Of a stretch of DNA of 64,000 nucleotides, positions 53,633-64,000 are shown piece after piece. The notes below the pieces were generated by a model, which was given only the letters and a program-made list of their open reading frames with translations, ran no database searches and was not told the DNA's origin. The stretch comes from Stenotrophomonas maltophilia (GTDB taxonomy: Bacteria > Pseudomonadota > Gammaproteobacteria > Xanthomonadales > Xanthomonadaceae). Each line of letters begins with the position of its first letter. Position 1 is the first letter of the stretch. The stretch is taken from assembly GCF_006970445.1 (NCBI RefSeq), contig NZ_CP033877.1:4410750-4474749 (forward strand). The letters are read 5' to 3'. The translations under genes and the position numbers were made by a program.

Positions 53633-56600
53633 AGTTGATCGACCCACGGTTTTCCACCGTGCTCGACTCCACTTCCACGTCGAAGCCGCGACGCAGCAGG
53701 TACTTCAGCGTGATCACCGAACCGGCACCGACCAGCGACACGCCGTAGCCGACGTACAGCTTGGGCGAGATGTACTTGCCGACGCCGATCACCGAGCCAC
53801 CCAGCGCGCGCGACTGGCTCACGCCGGCATCGTCCAGGCCCAGCTTGGCGCCCAACTGCGAGGCCAGCAGCCCGCTGCCGGCCGAGAGCGCTGCCGAGGC
53901 CGCGTTGACCTGCTGGGTCTGGTCGCTGCTGGCACCGGTCAGGCTGCGTCCCAACACCAGGTAGGCCAGCGCTTCGGACTGCGACATCGCCGGATCGGAC
54001 CACACGTCCGCACGCGGCTGCTGCGCACGCCCGGTCACGTCGATGCCGGCGGTGACATCACCGATCCGGCGCTCGGCACGGATGTTGATGCGCGGGTCGG
54101 ACACCGCGTTGTAGTTCCAGGTGAGGTTGCCGCGGGTGATGGTCAGGTCCTGCCCATACGCCTTGTAGCGGCCACTCACTTCCAGCCCGCCATTGGCGGT
54201 CATCTCGCGGCCGGGCTTGGCCCAGACCTGCATCTTGCCAGTCAGCGCGCCCTTCAGGCCGAAGCCGGTCATCTTCACCTTGTCACCGAGGCTGACCGTC
54301 AGGTCCATGTCCAGCGGCGAGGTGCGCGACTCTTCCGGATCGGCCGGGTCGAGCACCACCACGTCTTCGGACACCGAGGTGCCACGGTCCAGGCGCTCCA
54401 GGTCGATGTCGGCCTCGGGCACGTGCACGGTGCCACGCAGCTCCATCGCCGCCTTGGCCAGGGTGAAGTCGAGGTTGGGGTTGGCGACGATGCGCAGTTC
54501 GCTGGTGTTGGACAGCAGCACGTTCTCGCCGTGGATCTTCAGCTGCAGCGGCTGTGCATCGCCGAACCACGACAGGCCACCATCCACGTACAGCGTGCCC
54601 TGGCCGGAGTTGGCCTGCGCGGTGATCTTGGCCGAACCATCGGGCTGGGCCACGAAGCTGCCCTTGCCTTGGTCGAAGGTCAGGCCCAGCGCCGGGAATT
54701 CACCCTTGAAGTTGCTCAGCTGCGCGTCACCGCCCAGCGACGGCTGGCCACGCGTGCCGCGCAGGCTGACGTGGCCTTCGATCAGGCCGGTCGGGCGCAC
54801 GATGTCCGGCGAGAACAGCTCCAGCCAGTACAGCCGCGACATGTTGAGGTAGAGCTCACCGTTCAGCGGCGCACTGGCTTCCCAGCCGGTCTGCATCCTG
54901 GCATCGACGAAGCCGTTGCCCTGGAAGCCCATGCCCAGGTAGCCCTTGATGCTGGCCGGGGTCATGTCGAGCTTGAGCGAGAACTGGTCGTAGCGCACCA
55001 GCTCGCCACGGGTGGTGTCCCCCACGGCATTGCGGTTCTCACCCAGGCGCACGCCGCCTTCCTTCGAGCGCACTTCCACATGGCCTTCCCAGGCGTTGCC
55101 GCGCGGGCGGATCTGCGCGTCCAGGCTGACATCGCCGCGCAGGTAGATGCGGCGGCCGGACTGCGGCGGCAACCAGGGCTGCACCAGCGCCAGCGGCAAC
55201 GCATCACTGCGCACCACCAGGCCCTCGCGCGGCCAGTTGGCCTGTGCACACAGCGCGCCGCTGCTGGCGGCGGCCAGGCAGGCTTCGGACAGGGTGTAGG
55301 TGCTGCCGTTGATCGCGAACGCCGCCGGTGCACGCAGCGACCAGGCATCGCCCTTCACCGGTGCGATGCGCAACGCGGCCAGCTCGCCGCTCCACTTCGT
55401 GCCCTGCTGGCGCACGCTGCCCTGCAGCTCGACCGCGCCCATCTCGTTGCGGGTCTGCGCAGCCAGGCGCAGGTTGGAGACACTGCCCTGCGCATCCACA
55501 TTCAAGCGTTCCAGCAGCATGCCGGCGTTGACCTGCTGGCCCTGTACCGCCAGCGTGCCGCTGTCGCCGCGCCAGGGCAGGTGGCCCTTGATGCTCACGC
55601 TCTCGGCGCCGTAGCCATCCCAGTTGAGGTTGTTGCCGACCAGGTCGGCGGTGATGTCCGGCGCATCGCGCGGGCCCTTCACCTGCACCTGGCCGCGCAG
55701 GCCACCGTCGGCGCCCGGCAGCAGGTCGCTCAACTGCAGTGGCTCGAAGCGCGCATCGATGTCGAGGCGATCACCCACCTTGCCCGACGCGGTCACCCGG
55801 CTGCTGCCCAGCGACAGCTTCAGGTCACCCTGGCCCTGTGCGCCCTGCAGCGCGAACTTGCCTTGCGCATCCAGATTGCGCTGGCGCAGCACGCCCTTCA
55901 GCGAGGGCAGGTCCACCGTGGCTTCCAGCGTACCGGCGGTGCCCGGTGCGGCATTGGCCGGCGGCGGCAGCTGGCGGCCCTTGGACGCCAGGTTGCCGGA
56001 CAGGCGGCCGTTCCAGCCCGGCACGAAATAGCCGGGGTCGAAGTCCTTCAGCGTTGCCTTGGCATCCCAGTCCAGCTGTGGCGCCCAGGCCACCTGGCCT
56101 TCCACCTGCAGCTGGCCACCCGGCGTCTGCGCCTGCAGCTGGTGGATCGACGCCGCCTGGTCGTTGCCGCGCACATCGAAGTGCAGCTGCGCCTTCTGCG
56201 CGTCGCGCTCGACCTCGGCGCGGCCGATCGCCGCCCAGGCCTTCAGGGTACCGGCCAGGCCGAAGCGTGCTTCCTTCAGGGTGACCGGCACCGGTGCGCT
56301 GCCGGCGGTGTTCGGATCGGGCGCCGGTACATAGGTCAGGTCACGCGCGACCACCGAGAAGTTGAGCTTCTGCTGGTCTTCCTGGCTGAAATCGGCGGTG
56401 CCCTCCAGGCGGGCTTCGCCACCGAGGCCTTTCAGCAGCAGCGGTGAAACCTTCAGCACCTGGTCCTGCAACGACACCACAGACGGTGCCAGTTCCAGTT
56501 CCTGATCGCCCTGCTTCACCTTGCCACGCAGGTTGGCGTTGCCACCCTTGCCAGCGGCCGTGAAATCCAGCGCCAGCGGGGCGATCGCCGAGCTGGCCAG

Positions 56601-57473
56601 TGCCGGCGACAGCAGCGCCAGATCCAGCTCGTCGCTGCGCACGCTGGCGCTCCAGCTCGGGTCGGTGCGGCCATCGAACACCAGCATCGCGTGCAGCGGC
56701 TTCGGCGCACGCCCGGCCACTGCCACTTCCATGTGCGAAAGGTCACCGCGGGCGACCAGGCCCACCGTAGCGGCGGTGCGCCCACGCGGTGCCGGCAGCA
56801 CCGCCGTCACCGTCACGTCGGTGTCGTAGTCCTTGGCCGGAATGTAGCGGCCCTGGGCGGTGAAATTGCCCATGTCGCTGTCCACGACCAGCGCGCGCGC
56901 CTGGAACTCGCCATTGGCGATCTCGATGCCGCCGCGCACACGGCTGATGTCGATCACCGGCTCGTTGGCCTGGCTGATGCGGAAACCATCGATGGCGATG
57001 GCATCGGCCTGGATCGCCAGCGGCATCTCGATCTGCGGCAGCGAATCGGGCCACGACGGCAGCTTGAACGGCTCATCGCTCTTGGCCAGGTTCAACGTCG
57101 CGTTGGTCAGCTCCAGCTTGTCCAGCAGCAGCTTGCGGCCCAGCAGCGGGCGCAGGTCCGGCTCCAGGTGCGCACGCTCGGCGTGGAAATGGATGTCGTC
57201 ATAGCGGAAGTCGACGTTGTACAGGGTCAGCGGGCCGGCCACCGGGCCTTCCACCTTGTCCCAGGTGAAGCTGGCGCCCACCGGCAGCCGCGCCACCACC
57301 TGTGCCAGCAGCACATCGCGGCCGGCCACAGTCTGCAGCAGCCAGTACACCGCCAGCAGGGCCAGCAGTACCAGGCCGATCACGCCGGCGCCGGACCACG
57401 CCCAGAAGCGACGGCGGCGGTAGAAGCGCACGCGCGGCGGCGGCGTGTTCGGGGTCGGTGTGGGCGCGCTCAC
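53616..57473 (-). CDS. tamB: Translocation and assembly module TamB
   Basis: A 1285-residue AsmA-like, beta-taco protein. An N-terminal helix (FWAWSGAGVIGLVLLALLAVYWLL) anchors it in the inner membrane; the bulk is repetitive beta sequence spanning the periplasm; the last about 350 residues are the DUF490 domain (VGDKVKMTGFGLKGALTGKMQV-like segment and QSRALGGSVIGVGKYISPKLYVGYGVSLVG). With TamA it helps to move lipids and outer-membrane proteins across the envelope. It starts with GTG, overlapping the tamA stop by four bases (GTGA), and ends inside its terminator. Confidence 0.95.
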   Translation of the reverse strand: MSAPTPTPNTPPPRVRFYRRRRFWAWSGAGVIGLVLLALLAVYWLLQTVAGRDVLLAQVVARLPVGASFTWDKVEGPVAGPLTLYNVDFRYDDIHFHAERAHLEPDLRPLLGRKLLLDKLELTNATLNLAKSDEPFKLPSWPDSLPQIEMPLAIQADAIAIDGFRISQANEPVIDISRVRGGIEIANGEFQARALVVDSDMGNFTAQGRYIPAKDYDTDVTVTAVLPAPRGRTAATVGLVARGDLSHMEVAVAGRAPKPLHAMLVFDGRTDPSWSASVRSDELDLALLSPALASSAIAPLALDFTAAGKGGNANLRGKVKQGDQELELAPSVVSLQDQVLKVSPLLLKGLGGEARLEGTADFSQEDQQKLNFSVVARDLTYVPAPDPNTAGSAPVPVTLKEARFGLAGTLKAWAAIGRAEVERDAQKAQLHFDVRGNDQAASIHQLQAQTPGGQLQVEGQVAWAPQLDWDAKATLKDFDPGYFVPGWNGRLSGNLASKGRQLPPPANAAPGTAGTLEATVDLPSLKGVLRQRNLDAQGKFALQGAQGQGDLKLSLGSSRVTASGKVGDRLDIDARFEPLQLSDLLPGADGGLRGQVQVKGPRDAPDITADLVGNNLNWDGYGAESVSIKGHLPWRGDSGTLAVQGQQVNAGMLLERLNVDAQGSVSNLRLAAQTRNEMGAVELQGSVRQQGTKWSGELAALRIAPVKGDAWSLRAPAAFAINGSTYTLSEACLAAASSGALCAQANWPREGLVVRSDALPLALVQPWLPPQSGRRIYLRGDVSLDAQIRPRGNAWEGHVEVRSKEGGVRLGENRNAVGDTTRGELVRYDQFSLKLDMTPASIKGYLGMGFQGNGFVDARMQTGWEASAPLNGELYLNMSRLYWLELFSPDIVRPTGLIEGHVSLRGTRGQPSLGGDAQLSNFKGEFPALGLTFDQGKGSFVAQPDGSAKITAQANSGQGTLYVDGGLSWFGDAQPLQLKIHGENVLLSNTSELRIVANPNLDFTLAKAAMELRGTVHVPEADIDLERLDRGTSVSEDVVVLDPADPEESRTSPLDMDLTVSLGDKVKMTGFGLKGALTGKMQVWAKPGREMTANGGLEVSGRYKAYGQDLTITRGNLTWNYNAVSDPRINIRAERRIGDVTAGIDVTGRAQQPRADVWSDPAMSQSEALAYLVLGRSLTGASSDQTQQVNAASAALSAGSGLLASQLGAKLGLDDAGVSQSRALGGSVIGVGKYISPKLYVGYGVSLVGAGSVITLKYLLRRGFDVEVESSTVENRGSINWRREK

Positions 57474-59254
57474 AGGTCCGCTCCGATGTTCAGGTACAGC
57501 TGGAACTGCGAATCCGGGTTGTTCAGGCCGTGCGCCACGTCGATGCGCACCGGGCCCACCGGCGATTTCCAGCGCACGCCGAAGCCGACGCCGGTATGCA
57601 GGTCGATGGTGTTGTCGAAGGCACTGCCGGTATCGACGAACACCGCCGCGCCCCAGGGGCCGCCATTGAAATAGTGCTCGTACTCGGCCGAGCCGATCAC
57701 CAGGTTCTTGGCGCCCAGCGCGTACTTGTCCGGTGCCGGCGTGCGCGGACCGACCTCGCGGTAGGCATAGCCACGGATGCTGCGGTCGCCGCCGGCGAAG
57801 TAGCGCAGGCTGGGCGGCATCGCCACCAGGTCGCTGGTCCAGGTGGTGCCACCCTCGCCGCGCAGGATCAGGCGATTGCTTTCGCCCACCGGGATGTACC
57901 AGCGCAATACCGCATTGGCCTGCACGAAGCTGGTGTCCGAGCCGGCGCCTTCGACGCCGGCACGCATCGTCGCGGTGCCGCTGATGCCCTTGCGCGGGAA
58001 CATCTCGTCGTCGACGTTGACGTAGTCGGCAACCATCTGCGGGTACACCAGCGTCGAGGTGTTGTAGACCGCGTCGGTGAATTCGGTGCCGGAGGCATAG
58101 CGCCAGCGCTCGCGCAGCGCGTTGACCGAGGCGATCGCAGTCCAGTGTTCGTTGATCTCGCCGCTGCGGCTGGCGATCAGCTTGAAGTTGCGCAGGTCGA
58201 TGTAGTCGGTCTGCTCGTCATACGCACTGGCAGCGAAGGTGTACCAGCCGTCGAGCCAGTTGAAGGCCGGAATGCGGTAGCTGGTGACCAGGCTCTTGCG
58301 CTTCTGCGCATAGTCCAGCTGCGTGTTCATCTTGTGGCCGCGGTTGTTCAGGAACCGCCGCTCGATGCCACCGCGCACACCCGGGCCGCTCTCGCTGCCG
58401 TAGCTCAGGCCGGCGGTGTAGATGGTGCGCTTGGCCCGGGTCAGCTTCACGTCCACCGGCACATCGCCGTTCTCGTCGGCCTCGTCCGGACGCGGCTGGA
58501 TATCGATCACGCTGAAGTAGTCCAGCTTGGTCAGTGACTGCCGCAAGCGGTCCAGCTTGCCCTCGTGGTAGTAGCTGCCCTGGTCCCAGTACACCAGCGG
58601 ATCGAACAGCTTGTCGACGAAGTAGTCCTGCTCGAAGCGCACCGGGCCCATGTTGTAGCGGCGGCCGCTGTCCCAGGTCAGGTCGATGTCGGCGGCATTG
58701 TCGGCACGAGTGATCTGCACCTGGCGCTGGGTGTAGTCGGCATCGAAGTAGCCGCGCTCGGCCAGGCGCCGGGTGATGGTGATCTTGCTGGCTTCGTACT
58801 GGGTGTGCTCGAAGCGCTGGCCCTTGCGCGGCTTGAAGGCGGCCAGGTCATCCTGCAGGTACTGGTCGTACATCGCCGGGCCGGTGATGTCGATGTGCTC
58901 GCGGCGCACGGTCACGGGGCTGCCCTTGTCGACATGGATCAGCACGCGCACGTGTTCGTCCTCGCGCGGCGCCTCGACCTTGATCACCGGGTTGTAGTAC
59001 CCGAACGGTTCCAGTGCCTGGCGGGTCTGCCGCTCAGCCTGTGACAGCAGGTATTCCAGGCGCGATTCGCCCTGTTCCTTGCCGATCGTGTCGTACAGCG
59101 ACAGCGATTCCTGGATGTTCTCGATGATTGCGGCGTCGTCGCCCTTGTCCAATCCCTTGATGTCCACCTTGTCGATGGTGCCGCGCGCGTGGGCCACGGT
59201 GGTGGCGGCCAGCGACAGGACCATCAGCGGCAGGGCGTATTTCTTTGGCTGCAT
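57470..59254 (-). CDS. tamA: Autotransporter assembly factor TamA (Omp85 family)
   Basis: A 594-residue outer-membrane protein. Signal peptide (KYALPLMVLSLAATTVAHA), then three POTRA domains (GTIDKVDIKGLDKGDDAAII; VTVRREHIDITGPAMYD; MGPVRFEQDYFVD) and a C-terminal Omp85 barrel with GGDRSIRGYAYREVGP, the VRGF/Y-type substrate loop, and a final strand PDSQFQLYLNIGADL. It pairs with TamB. A start at MQPKK gives the best signal; an ATG four codons earlier is also open. Gene overlap shows a tamA-tamB operon. Confidence 0.95.
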   Translation of the reverse strand: MQPKKYALPLMVLSLAATTVAHARGTIDKVDIKGLDKGDDAAIIENIQESLSLYDTIGKEQGESRLEYLLSQAERQTRQALEPFGYYNPVIKVEAPREDEHVRVLIHVDKGSPVTVRREHIDITGPAMYDQYLQDDLAAFKPRKGQRFEHTQYEASKITITRRLAERGYFDADYTQRQVQITRADNAADIDLTWDSGRRYNMGPVRFEQDYFVDKLFDPLVYWDQGSYYHEGKLDRLRQSLTKLDYFSVIDIQPRPDEADENGDVPVDVKLTRAKRTIYTAGLSYGSESGPGVRGGIERRFLNNRGHKMNTQLDYAQKRKSLVTSYRIPAFNWLDGWYTFAASAYDEQTDYIDLRNFKLIASRSGEINEHWTAIASVNALRERWRYASGTEFTDAVYNTSTLVYPQMVADYVNVDDEMFPRKGISGTATMRAGVEGAGSDTSFVQANAVLRWYIPVGESNRLILRGEGGTTWTSDLVAMPPSLRYFAGGDRSIRGYAYREVGPRTPAPDKYALGAKNLVIGSAEYEHYFNGGPWGAAVFVDTGSAFDNTIDLHTGVGFGVRWKSPVGPVRIDVAHGLNNPDSQFQLYLNIGADL

Positions 59255-59348
59255 GCGGCACAGCATACCGACCGAAGGTGACGATGCGAAATGCATCACG
59301 TCATTGGGGATCGGTTGTTAAGTTGCGGTCAAAATACGCGCCTTTGTG

Positions 59349-59384
59349 GCGATCATCGTGATCGCAGGCGAGGATGCCGGCATC
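59349..59384. other. Palindromes upstream of tamA
   Basis: GCGATCA-TCG-TGATCGC (perfect 7-base arms) followed closely by GATGCCGGCATC, then a second partial GATGCCGGCA. They lie about 100-130 bases upstream of the tamA start in a gap without genes. Could be operator or small REP remnants; no matching regulator is evident. Confidence 0.4.
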
Positions 59385-59431
59385 GTGCCCGATGCCGGCA
59401 ATGACCCCGATGGACATCCGCCGGCGATTCG

Positions 59432-59508
59432 GTAGTGCCGGCCGCTGGCCGGCAACCCACAGATCGATCCGATGCGCAGTGGCAATGCCGGCCAGCGGCC
59501 GGCACTAC
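59432..59508. repeat. SMAG mirror pair between tamA and glyS
   Basis: GTAGTGCCGGCC-GC-TGGCCGGCA and the mirror element ending GGCCGGCACTAC, about 30 bases apart, just downstream of glyS. Confidence 0.9.
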
Positions 59509-59519
59509 CGATACGGGCG

Positions 59520-61595
59520 TCAGCTCGACAGATGCTCGATCGCCGCCACCTTGCCCAGGCGCTCGCCCAGCATCGTCAGCAGCGCAAGGCGATTGCCACG
59601 CAGCGCCGGATCGTCCGCATTGACCATCACCCCGTCGAAGAACGCATCGACCTGCGGACGCAGGCGCGCCAGGCGTGCCAGCACAGCCACGTAGTCCTTC
59701 TGGTGCAGGCTGGCGCCCGTGTCATCGATGGCCGCGGTGACCGCTTCGGCCAGCGCGCGTTCGGCATCTTCCTGCAGCAGCGCCGGGTCGATCTGGGCCG
59801 GAATGTCGCCCTCGGCCTTGCGCAGGATGTTGCGGATGCGCTTGTTGGCCGCAGCCAGTGCTTCGGCTTCCGGCAACGCGGCAAACGTGCCAATTGCGTC
59901 AAGGCGACGATCGAAGTCATACAGCGAAGCCGGTTTCAGCTCGGCCACGGCGTTGAAGTGCGTGGCCGGCACGCCCTTGTCGCTGTAGTAGCCCTTCAGG
60001 CGGTCGAGGATGAAGTCGTACAGCTCACCCACGTCGGCCTGCACATTGCGCGCGACCAGGCCGGCGTTGGCGCTGGCCAGCAGCGCGCGCAGGTCCAGCT
60101 CGAAGCCGCTTTCGATGATCGTGCGGGCCAGGCCCAGCGCATTGCGGCGCAGCGCGAACGGGTCCTTGTTGCCGGTCGGCTTCAGGCCAGCGGCGAAACC
60201 ACCGGCCAGCGTGTCCACGCGCTCGGCGATCGCCAGCACCTTGCCCAGCGGCGACAGCGCGATGTCGTCGCCGCCGAAACGCGGCTGGTAGGCCTCGTCG
60301 ATGGCCAGCGCCACCTCTTCCGGCTCACCACCGGCCACGGCGTAGTGGCGGCCCGCGATGCCCTGCAGTTCCGGGAACTCATTGACCATGCGCGACTGCA
60401 GGTCGTTCTTGGCCAGCTCAGCAGCTCGCTTGGCCTGCGCCGGATCGGCGCCGACCTGGGGGGCGATCACTTCGGCCAGTGCGGCCACGCGCGCCACCTT
60501 GTCGGCCACGCTGCCCAGCTTGGCCTGGTAGGTCACCGTTTTCAGGCCGTCGCCCATCGATACCAGGCCCTGCTTCAGGTCTTCGTCGAAGAAGAACTTG
60601 GCATCGGCGAAGCGCGGGCGGATCACCCGCTCGTAGCCCTTGGCCACTTCGGCCACGTCCTTCGATTCGATGTTGGCGATGCCGATGAACTTCTCGGTCA
60701 GCGTGCCGCTGTCATCCAGCACCGGGAAGAACTTCTGGTTGATCTCCATCGTCTCGATCAGCGCTTCCTGCGGTACCGCCAGGAACGCGCGTTCGAAACT
60801 GCACAGCACCGCCGACGGCCATTCGACCAGGTTCACCACCTGCTCCAGGTTGTCCTCGGTGATGCGGGCGCTGCCACCGGCCTTGGCCGCAGCGGCCTCG
60901 ACCTCGGCGACGATGCGCGCGCGGCGCTCGCTCGGGTCGACCAGCACGAACGCGGCACGCAGGGCTTCAACGTAGTCCTGCGGCTGTGCCAGCGACACGG
61001 CCTGGTCGTGGTGGAAACGATGGCCGCGGCTGACACGGCCGGCCTGCAGGCCGAACAGCTCGGCCTCGACCACGTTGGCACCGTGCAGCAGCACCAGCCA
61101 GTGCGCCGGGCGCGCAAAGCCCCAGGCGTGGTCGCCCCAGCGCATCGGCTTGGGAATCGGCATCGCCGCGATCGCCTCGCGCAGGATCTCCGGCAGCAGG
61201 CTGGCGGTGCTCGCGCCCGGGGTCACCGCGCGGTGCACGAAGCGCTCACCCTTGTTGTCGGTGGTCTTCTCCAGCGCGGTCCAGTCGATCCCGGCCTTGG
61301 CGGCGAAGCCCTGCAGGGCCTTCGTTGGCTGGCCTTCGGCGTCCAGCGCGATGTTCAGGTACGGGCCCAGCACTTCGCTGTGCTGTTCCGGCTGTTCCAG
61401 GCCGACGCCCGGCAGCAGCACGGCCAGCCGGCGCGGCGTCGACAGCGGGCGCGCATCGCCCAGTTCCAGCGCGACACCGCGCTTGCGCAGGCCTTCGACG
61501 ACACCGTCGAAGAACGCCTGGGCCAGGCCCGGCAGCGCCTTGACCGGCAGTTCCTCGGTGCCCAGTTCGATCAGCAGGGGGGACAGGTGGCTCAT
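59520..61595 (-). CDS. glyS: Glycyl-tRNA synthetase beta subunit
   Basis: A 691-residue beta subunit of the alpha2-beta2 bacterial enzyme. It opens with [22 protein letters not shown], the family signature, and contains [23 protein letters not shown] and [24 protein letters not shown] HD-domain sequence; the C-terminal part is the anticodon-binding helical domain ([24 protein letters not shown]). It binds tRNA-Gly; the catalytic core is in GlyQ. It is second in the glyQ-glyS pair with 87 bases between them. Confidence 0.97.
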   Translation of the reverse strand: MSHLSPLLIELGTEELPVKALPGLAQAFFDGVVEGLRKRGVALELGDARPLSTPRRLAVLLPGVGLEQPEQHSEVLGPYLNIALDAEGQPTKALQGFAAKAGIDWTALEKTTDNKGERFVHRAVTPGASTASLLPEILREAIAAMPIPKPMRWGDHAWGFARPAHWLVLLHGANVVEAELFGLQAGRVSRGHRFHHDQAVSLAQPQDYVEALRAAFVLVDPSERRARIVAEVEAAAAKAGGSARITEDNLEQVVNLVEWPSAVLCSFERAFLAVPQEALIETMEINQKFFPVLDDSGTLTEKFIGIANIESKDVAEVAKGYERVIRPRFADAKFFFDEDLKQGLVSMGDGLKTVTYQAKLGSVADKVARVAALAEVIAPQVGADPAQAKRAAELAKNDLQSRMVNEFPELQGIAGRHYAVAGGEPEEVALAIDEAYQPRFGGDDIALSPLGKVLAIAERVDTLAGGFAAGLKPTGNKDPFALRRNALGLARTIIESGFELDLRALLASANAGLVARNVQADVGELYDFILDRLKGYYSDKGVPATHFNAVAELKPASLYDFDRRLDAIGTFAALPEAEALAAANKRIRNILRKAEGDIPAQIDPALLQEDAERALAEAVTAAIDDTGASLHQKDYVAVLARLARLRPQVDAFFDGVMVNADDPALRGNRLALLTMLGERLGKVAAIEHLSS

Positions 61596-61682
61596 CGGTT
61601 CAATCCTGTGGTGGGGGCGCAGCGCGCAACGCGTCCGGCGCCCCGGGTAGTTGATGAAAAGCAGGTAGGTGCAGGAAGGCGG

Positions 61683-62594
61683 TCAGGCCTTCTTCGCACC
61701 CGGGAAGCCCAGCTTCTCGCGCTGCTCGTAGTACGCCCTGGCCACCGCCTGGGCCAGCGCGCGCACGCGCAGGATGTAGCGCTGGCGCTCGGTCACGCTG
61801 ATCGCGCGGCGCGCATCGAGCAGGTTGAAGGTATGGCTGGCCTTCATCACCTGCTCGTAGGCCGGCAGCGGCAGGTTCACTTCCACCAGCTTCTGCGCTT
61901 CACGCTCGCAGGCGTCGAAGCGGTGGAACATCTCTTCGACGTCGGCGTATTCGAAGTTGTAGGTGCTCTGCTCCACCTCGTTCTGGTGGTAGACGTCGCC
62001 GTAGGTCACCGGCTGGCCGTCCGGGCCGTAGGTCCAGACCAGGTCGTAGACGTTGTCGCAGTTCTGCAGGTACATGCACAGGCGCTCGAGACCATAGGTG
62101 ATCTCGCCCAGCACCGGGCGGCACTCCAGGCCACCAGCCTGCTGGAAGTAGGTGAACTGGGTCACTTCCATGCCGTTGAGCCAGACTTCCCAGCCCAGGC
62201 CCCAGGCGCCCAGCGTCGGCGATTCCCAGTTGTCCTCGACGAAGCGCAGGTCATGCACCAGCGGATCGATGCCCAGTGCCTTCAGCGAATCCAGGTACAG
62301 CTGCTGGATGTTGTCCGGCGCCGGCTTCATCGCCACCTGGTACTGGTAGTAGCGCTGCAGGCGGTTCGGGTTCTCGCCGTAGCGGCCATCGGTCGGGCGG
62401 CGCGACGGCTGCACGTAGGCCGCGTTCCAGCTTTCCGGACCGATCGCACGCAGGAAGGTGGCCGGGTGGAAGGTACCGGCGCCCACCTCCAGGTCGAGCG
62501 GCTGGATGAGCACGCAGCCCTGCTGGGCCCAGAACTGGTTCAGGGTCTGGATCAGGCCCTGGAAGGTGATCGGAACGGTCGGGGTCGCGGACAT
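61683..62594 (-). CDS. glyQ: Glycyl-tRNA synthetase alpha subunit
   Basis: A 303-residue class II synthetase subunit that activates glycine. [66 protein letters not shown] and [18 protein letters not shown] are the catalytic motifs of the family. The start is the ATG at [12 protein letters not shown]; the frame runs open a further 78 codons into the start of the divergent ATPase gene, which is not homologous. First gene of the pair. Confidence 0.97.
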   Translation of the reverse strand: MSATPTVPITFQGLIQTLNQFWAQQGCVLIQPLDLEVGAGTFHPATFLRAIGPESWNAAYVQPSRRPTDGRYGENPNRLQRYYQYQVAMKPAPDNIQQLYLDSLKALGIDPLVHDLRFVEDNWESPTLGAWGLGWEVWLNGMEVTQFTYFQQAGGLECRPVLGEITYGLERLCMYLQNCDNVYDLVWTYGPDGQPVTYGDVYHQNEVEQSTYNFEYADVEEMFHRFDACEREAQKLVEVNLPLPAYEQVMKASHTFNLLDARRAISVTERQRYILRVRALAQAVARAYYEQREKLGFPGAKKA

Positions 62595-62677
62595 GCGTAC
62601 GAGTCTTGGCCGGCAAGGGGGTGCGCTAGTATAACGGCCGACCTGCGGGGCATTCCGTACCCGGGAGGAGCAGGCAG

Positions 62678-64000
62678 ATGGAACATCGGCTGCCGGTGGG
62701 CACGCCCGGCGAGCCAGGCGGCGTCCCGCTGCCGTGGGGCCGCCTGCATTTCGAACAGGTGGGTGCGGCGCTGCTGGCCGACGGCCTGGTCGCCGAGCAC
62801 GAGGGCGAGCGCATGCGGTTTTCCGCACAGGGCGCGCGCAATGCCAGTGAAGTGCACCCGCTGGTGCTGCTGTCCAACCTCAAGCTGGCCGCCCGCGACG
62901 GTGGCGAACTGACCCTGGAGCGCCTGACCGAATGGCTGGCCCGGCGTACCGGCAGCCGCTACCTGCGCATTGATCCGACCCGGGTCGACGTCGCGGCCGT
63001 CACCGCGCTGGTCTCCCACGCCTACGCCCGCCGCCACCGCTTCCTGCCGCTGGCGGTGGATGCCGAACGGGTGTTGGTGGCCACCAGCGAGCCGCTGGTG
63101 CAGGAATGGCGCCGCGACCTGCAGCACCTGACCCGCCGCAGCATCGAACTGGCGGTGGTCAACCCGCTGGACCTGCACCGCTACACCATGGAGTTCTACG
63201 GGGTGACCCGCTCGGTGCGTGGCGCGCGCGGCGACGTCCGCGGCGAAGCCAGCACCACCCTGCCCAGCTTCGAGCAGCTGGTCGAGCTGGGCCGCACCGG
63301 CGACGTCAATGCCGACGACCAGCACATCGTGCACATCGTCGATTGGCTGCTGCAGTACGCCTACGAGCAGCGCGCCTCGGACATCCACCTGGAACCTCGC
63401 CGCGAGATGGGACGCATGCGCTTCCGCATCGACGGCGTGCTGCACAAGGTGTTCGAGGTGCCACCGGCGGTGATGACCGCCGTGGTCAGCCGCATCAAGG
63501 TGCTCGGCCGCATGGACCTGGCCGAACGCCGGCGCCCGCAGGACGGCCGCATCAAGACCCGCTCGCCGGGCGGCCGCGAAGTCGAGATGCGCCTGTCGAC
63601 CATGCCCACCGCCTTCGGCGAGAAGTGCGTGATGCGCATCTTCGACCCCGATGCCGCCTTCAAGAGCATCGACCAGCTCGGTTTCAGCCCGCAGGAGGCC
63701 GCCGGCTGGAATGCGCTGGTCGAGCGCCCGCACGGCATCGTGCTGGTCACCGGCCCGACCGGCTCGGGCAAGACCACCACCCTGTATTCCACGCTGAAGC
63801 GGCTGGCCACGCCGGACGTGAACGTCTGCACGGTGGAGGACCCGATCGAGATGATCGCGCCCGAATTCAACCAGATGCAGGTGCAGGCCAACATCGACCT
63901 GGACTTCGCCAGCGGCGTGCGCACCCTGCTGCGGCAAGACCCGGACATCATCATGATCGGCGAGATCCGCGATCTGGAAACCGCGCAGATGGCGGTGCAG
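62678..64000 (+). CDS. GspE/PilB-type secretion/pilus ATPase, N-terminal part (runs off window)
   Basis: 441 codons are present; the C-terminus is beyond the right edge. The start ATG has GGGAGGAG as ribosome-binding site. Residues about 1-190 form a divergent N-terminal domain; then [40 protein letters not shown] is the family's N2 domain. Walker A is [15 protein letters not shown] (residues 359 on), the Asp box [18 protein letters not shown] follows, and Walker [22 protein letters not shown] ends at the edge. It powers assembly of a type II secretion or type IV pilus machine, but no partner gene is visible nearby and the N-terminus is not that of canonical GspE, so I leave it unnamed. Divergent from glyQ. 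Confidence 0.92.
   Translation, partial: MEHRLPVGTPGEPGGVPLPWGRLHFEQVGAALLADGLVAEHEGERMRFSAQGARNASEVHPLVLLSNLKLAARDGGELTLERLTEWLARRTGSRYLRIDPTRVDVAAVTALVSHAYARRHRFLPLAVDAERVLVATSEPLVQEWRRDLQHLTRRSIELAVVNPLDLHRYTMEFYGVTRSVRGARGDVRGEASTTLPSFEQLVELGRTGDVNADDQHIVHIVDWLLQYAYEQRASDIHLEPRREMGRMRFRIDGVLHKVFEVPPAVMTAVVSRIKVLGRMDLAERRRPQDGRIKTRSPGGREVEMRLSTMPTAFGEKCVMRIFDPDAAFKSIDQLGFSPQEAAGWNALVERPHGIVLVTGPTGSGKTTTLYSTLKRLATPDVNVCTVEDPIEMIAPEFNQMQVQANIDLDFASGVRTLLRQDPDIIMIGEIRDLETAQMAVQ

Noticed and set aside
59472..62912. An 1146-codon open frame opposite glyS and glyQ
   Set aside because: It runs through both synthetase genes, a SMAG pair and the start of the ATPase gene; it is a GC-rich artefact.

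Overview
The window is a high-GC, gene-dense chromosomal segment of a gammaproteobacterium of the Xanthomonadaceae, almost certainly Stenotrophomonas (S. maltophilia complex or a close relative). The main reasons are the many short palindromes that begin with GTAG (the SMAG/REP-type repeats known from S. maltophilia), an sX13-like small RNA next to polA, and family-typical genes such as a DcaP-like porin, an S46 dipeptidyl-peptidase and TamAB. I see no rRNA, tRNA, IS, prophage or CRISPR. Most of the window is core genome; the unusual content lies in intergenic repeats, a few lower-GC single genes, and some little-known gene families.

Layout. 0-7 kb: end of an S9 peptidase gene, a Nudix hydrolase, a small membrane protein, then three paralogous secreted cysteine-rich proteins, two before hemF and one after it. 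6.7-11.7 kb: a DUF421 membrane protein, the sX13-like sRNA, polA, a DUF2782 lipoprotein, a universal stress protein and a 48-residue membrane protein. 11.7-19.4 kb (mostly minus strand): conserved hypothetical, LMW-phosphatase-like protein, a lower-GC DUF695 gene, uvrD, an FAD/NAD(P)-binding protein, cardiolipin synthase, rpmG and rpmB. 19.5-22.1 kb: a minimal DnaQ-like exonuclease, a LysR regulator and a divergent Rid-family gene whose 3' end, together with a repeat pair, is tandemly repeated five times. 22.2-28.3 kb: a CzcCBA-type metal efflux operon with a His/Cys-rich small protein in front. 28.3-36.6 kb: DUF885 peptidase, a three-gene set that could make a lipid-linked uronic acid donor, a SUFU-domain protein, parB-parA-rsmG and a phosphopantetheinyl transferase.

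36.7-46 kb: a GlsB-type membrane protein, xthA, coniferyl-aldehyde-type dehydrogenase, MHS-family transporter, DcaP-like porin, then divergent acs and a LuxR-type response regulator. 46-50.3 kb: mntP behind a yybP-ykoY manganese riboswitch, then a 1148-residue hybrid kinase with a sodium/solute-symporter domain. The kinase, the regulator and acs together look like the CrbS/CrbR (MxtR/ErdR) acetate-switch system. 50.4-64 kb: S46 peptidase, a lower-GC GIY-YIG/DUF4357 gene, tamB-tamA, glyS-glyQ and the first 441 codons of a GspE/PilB-type ATPase that runs off the end.

Two repeat families run throughout: the GTAG palindromes, often as inverted pairs, and a separate inverted repeat of about 40 bp built on GGGGTC(A/G)GATCCCTTTCC (five copies). 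GTAG elements supply the TAG stop codon of two genes.
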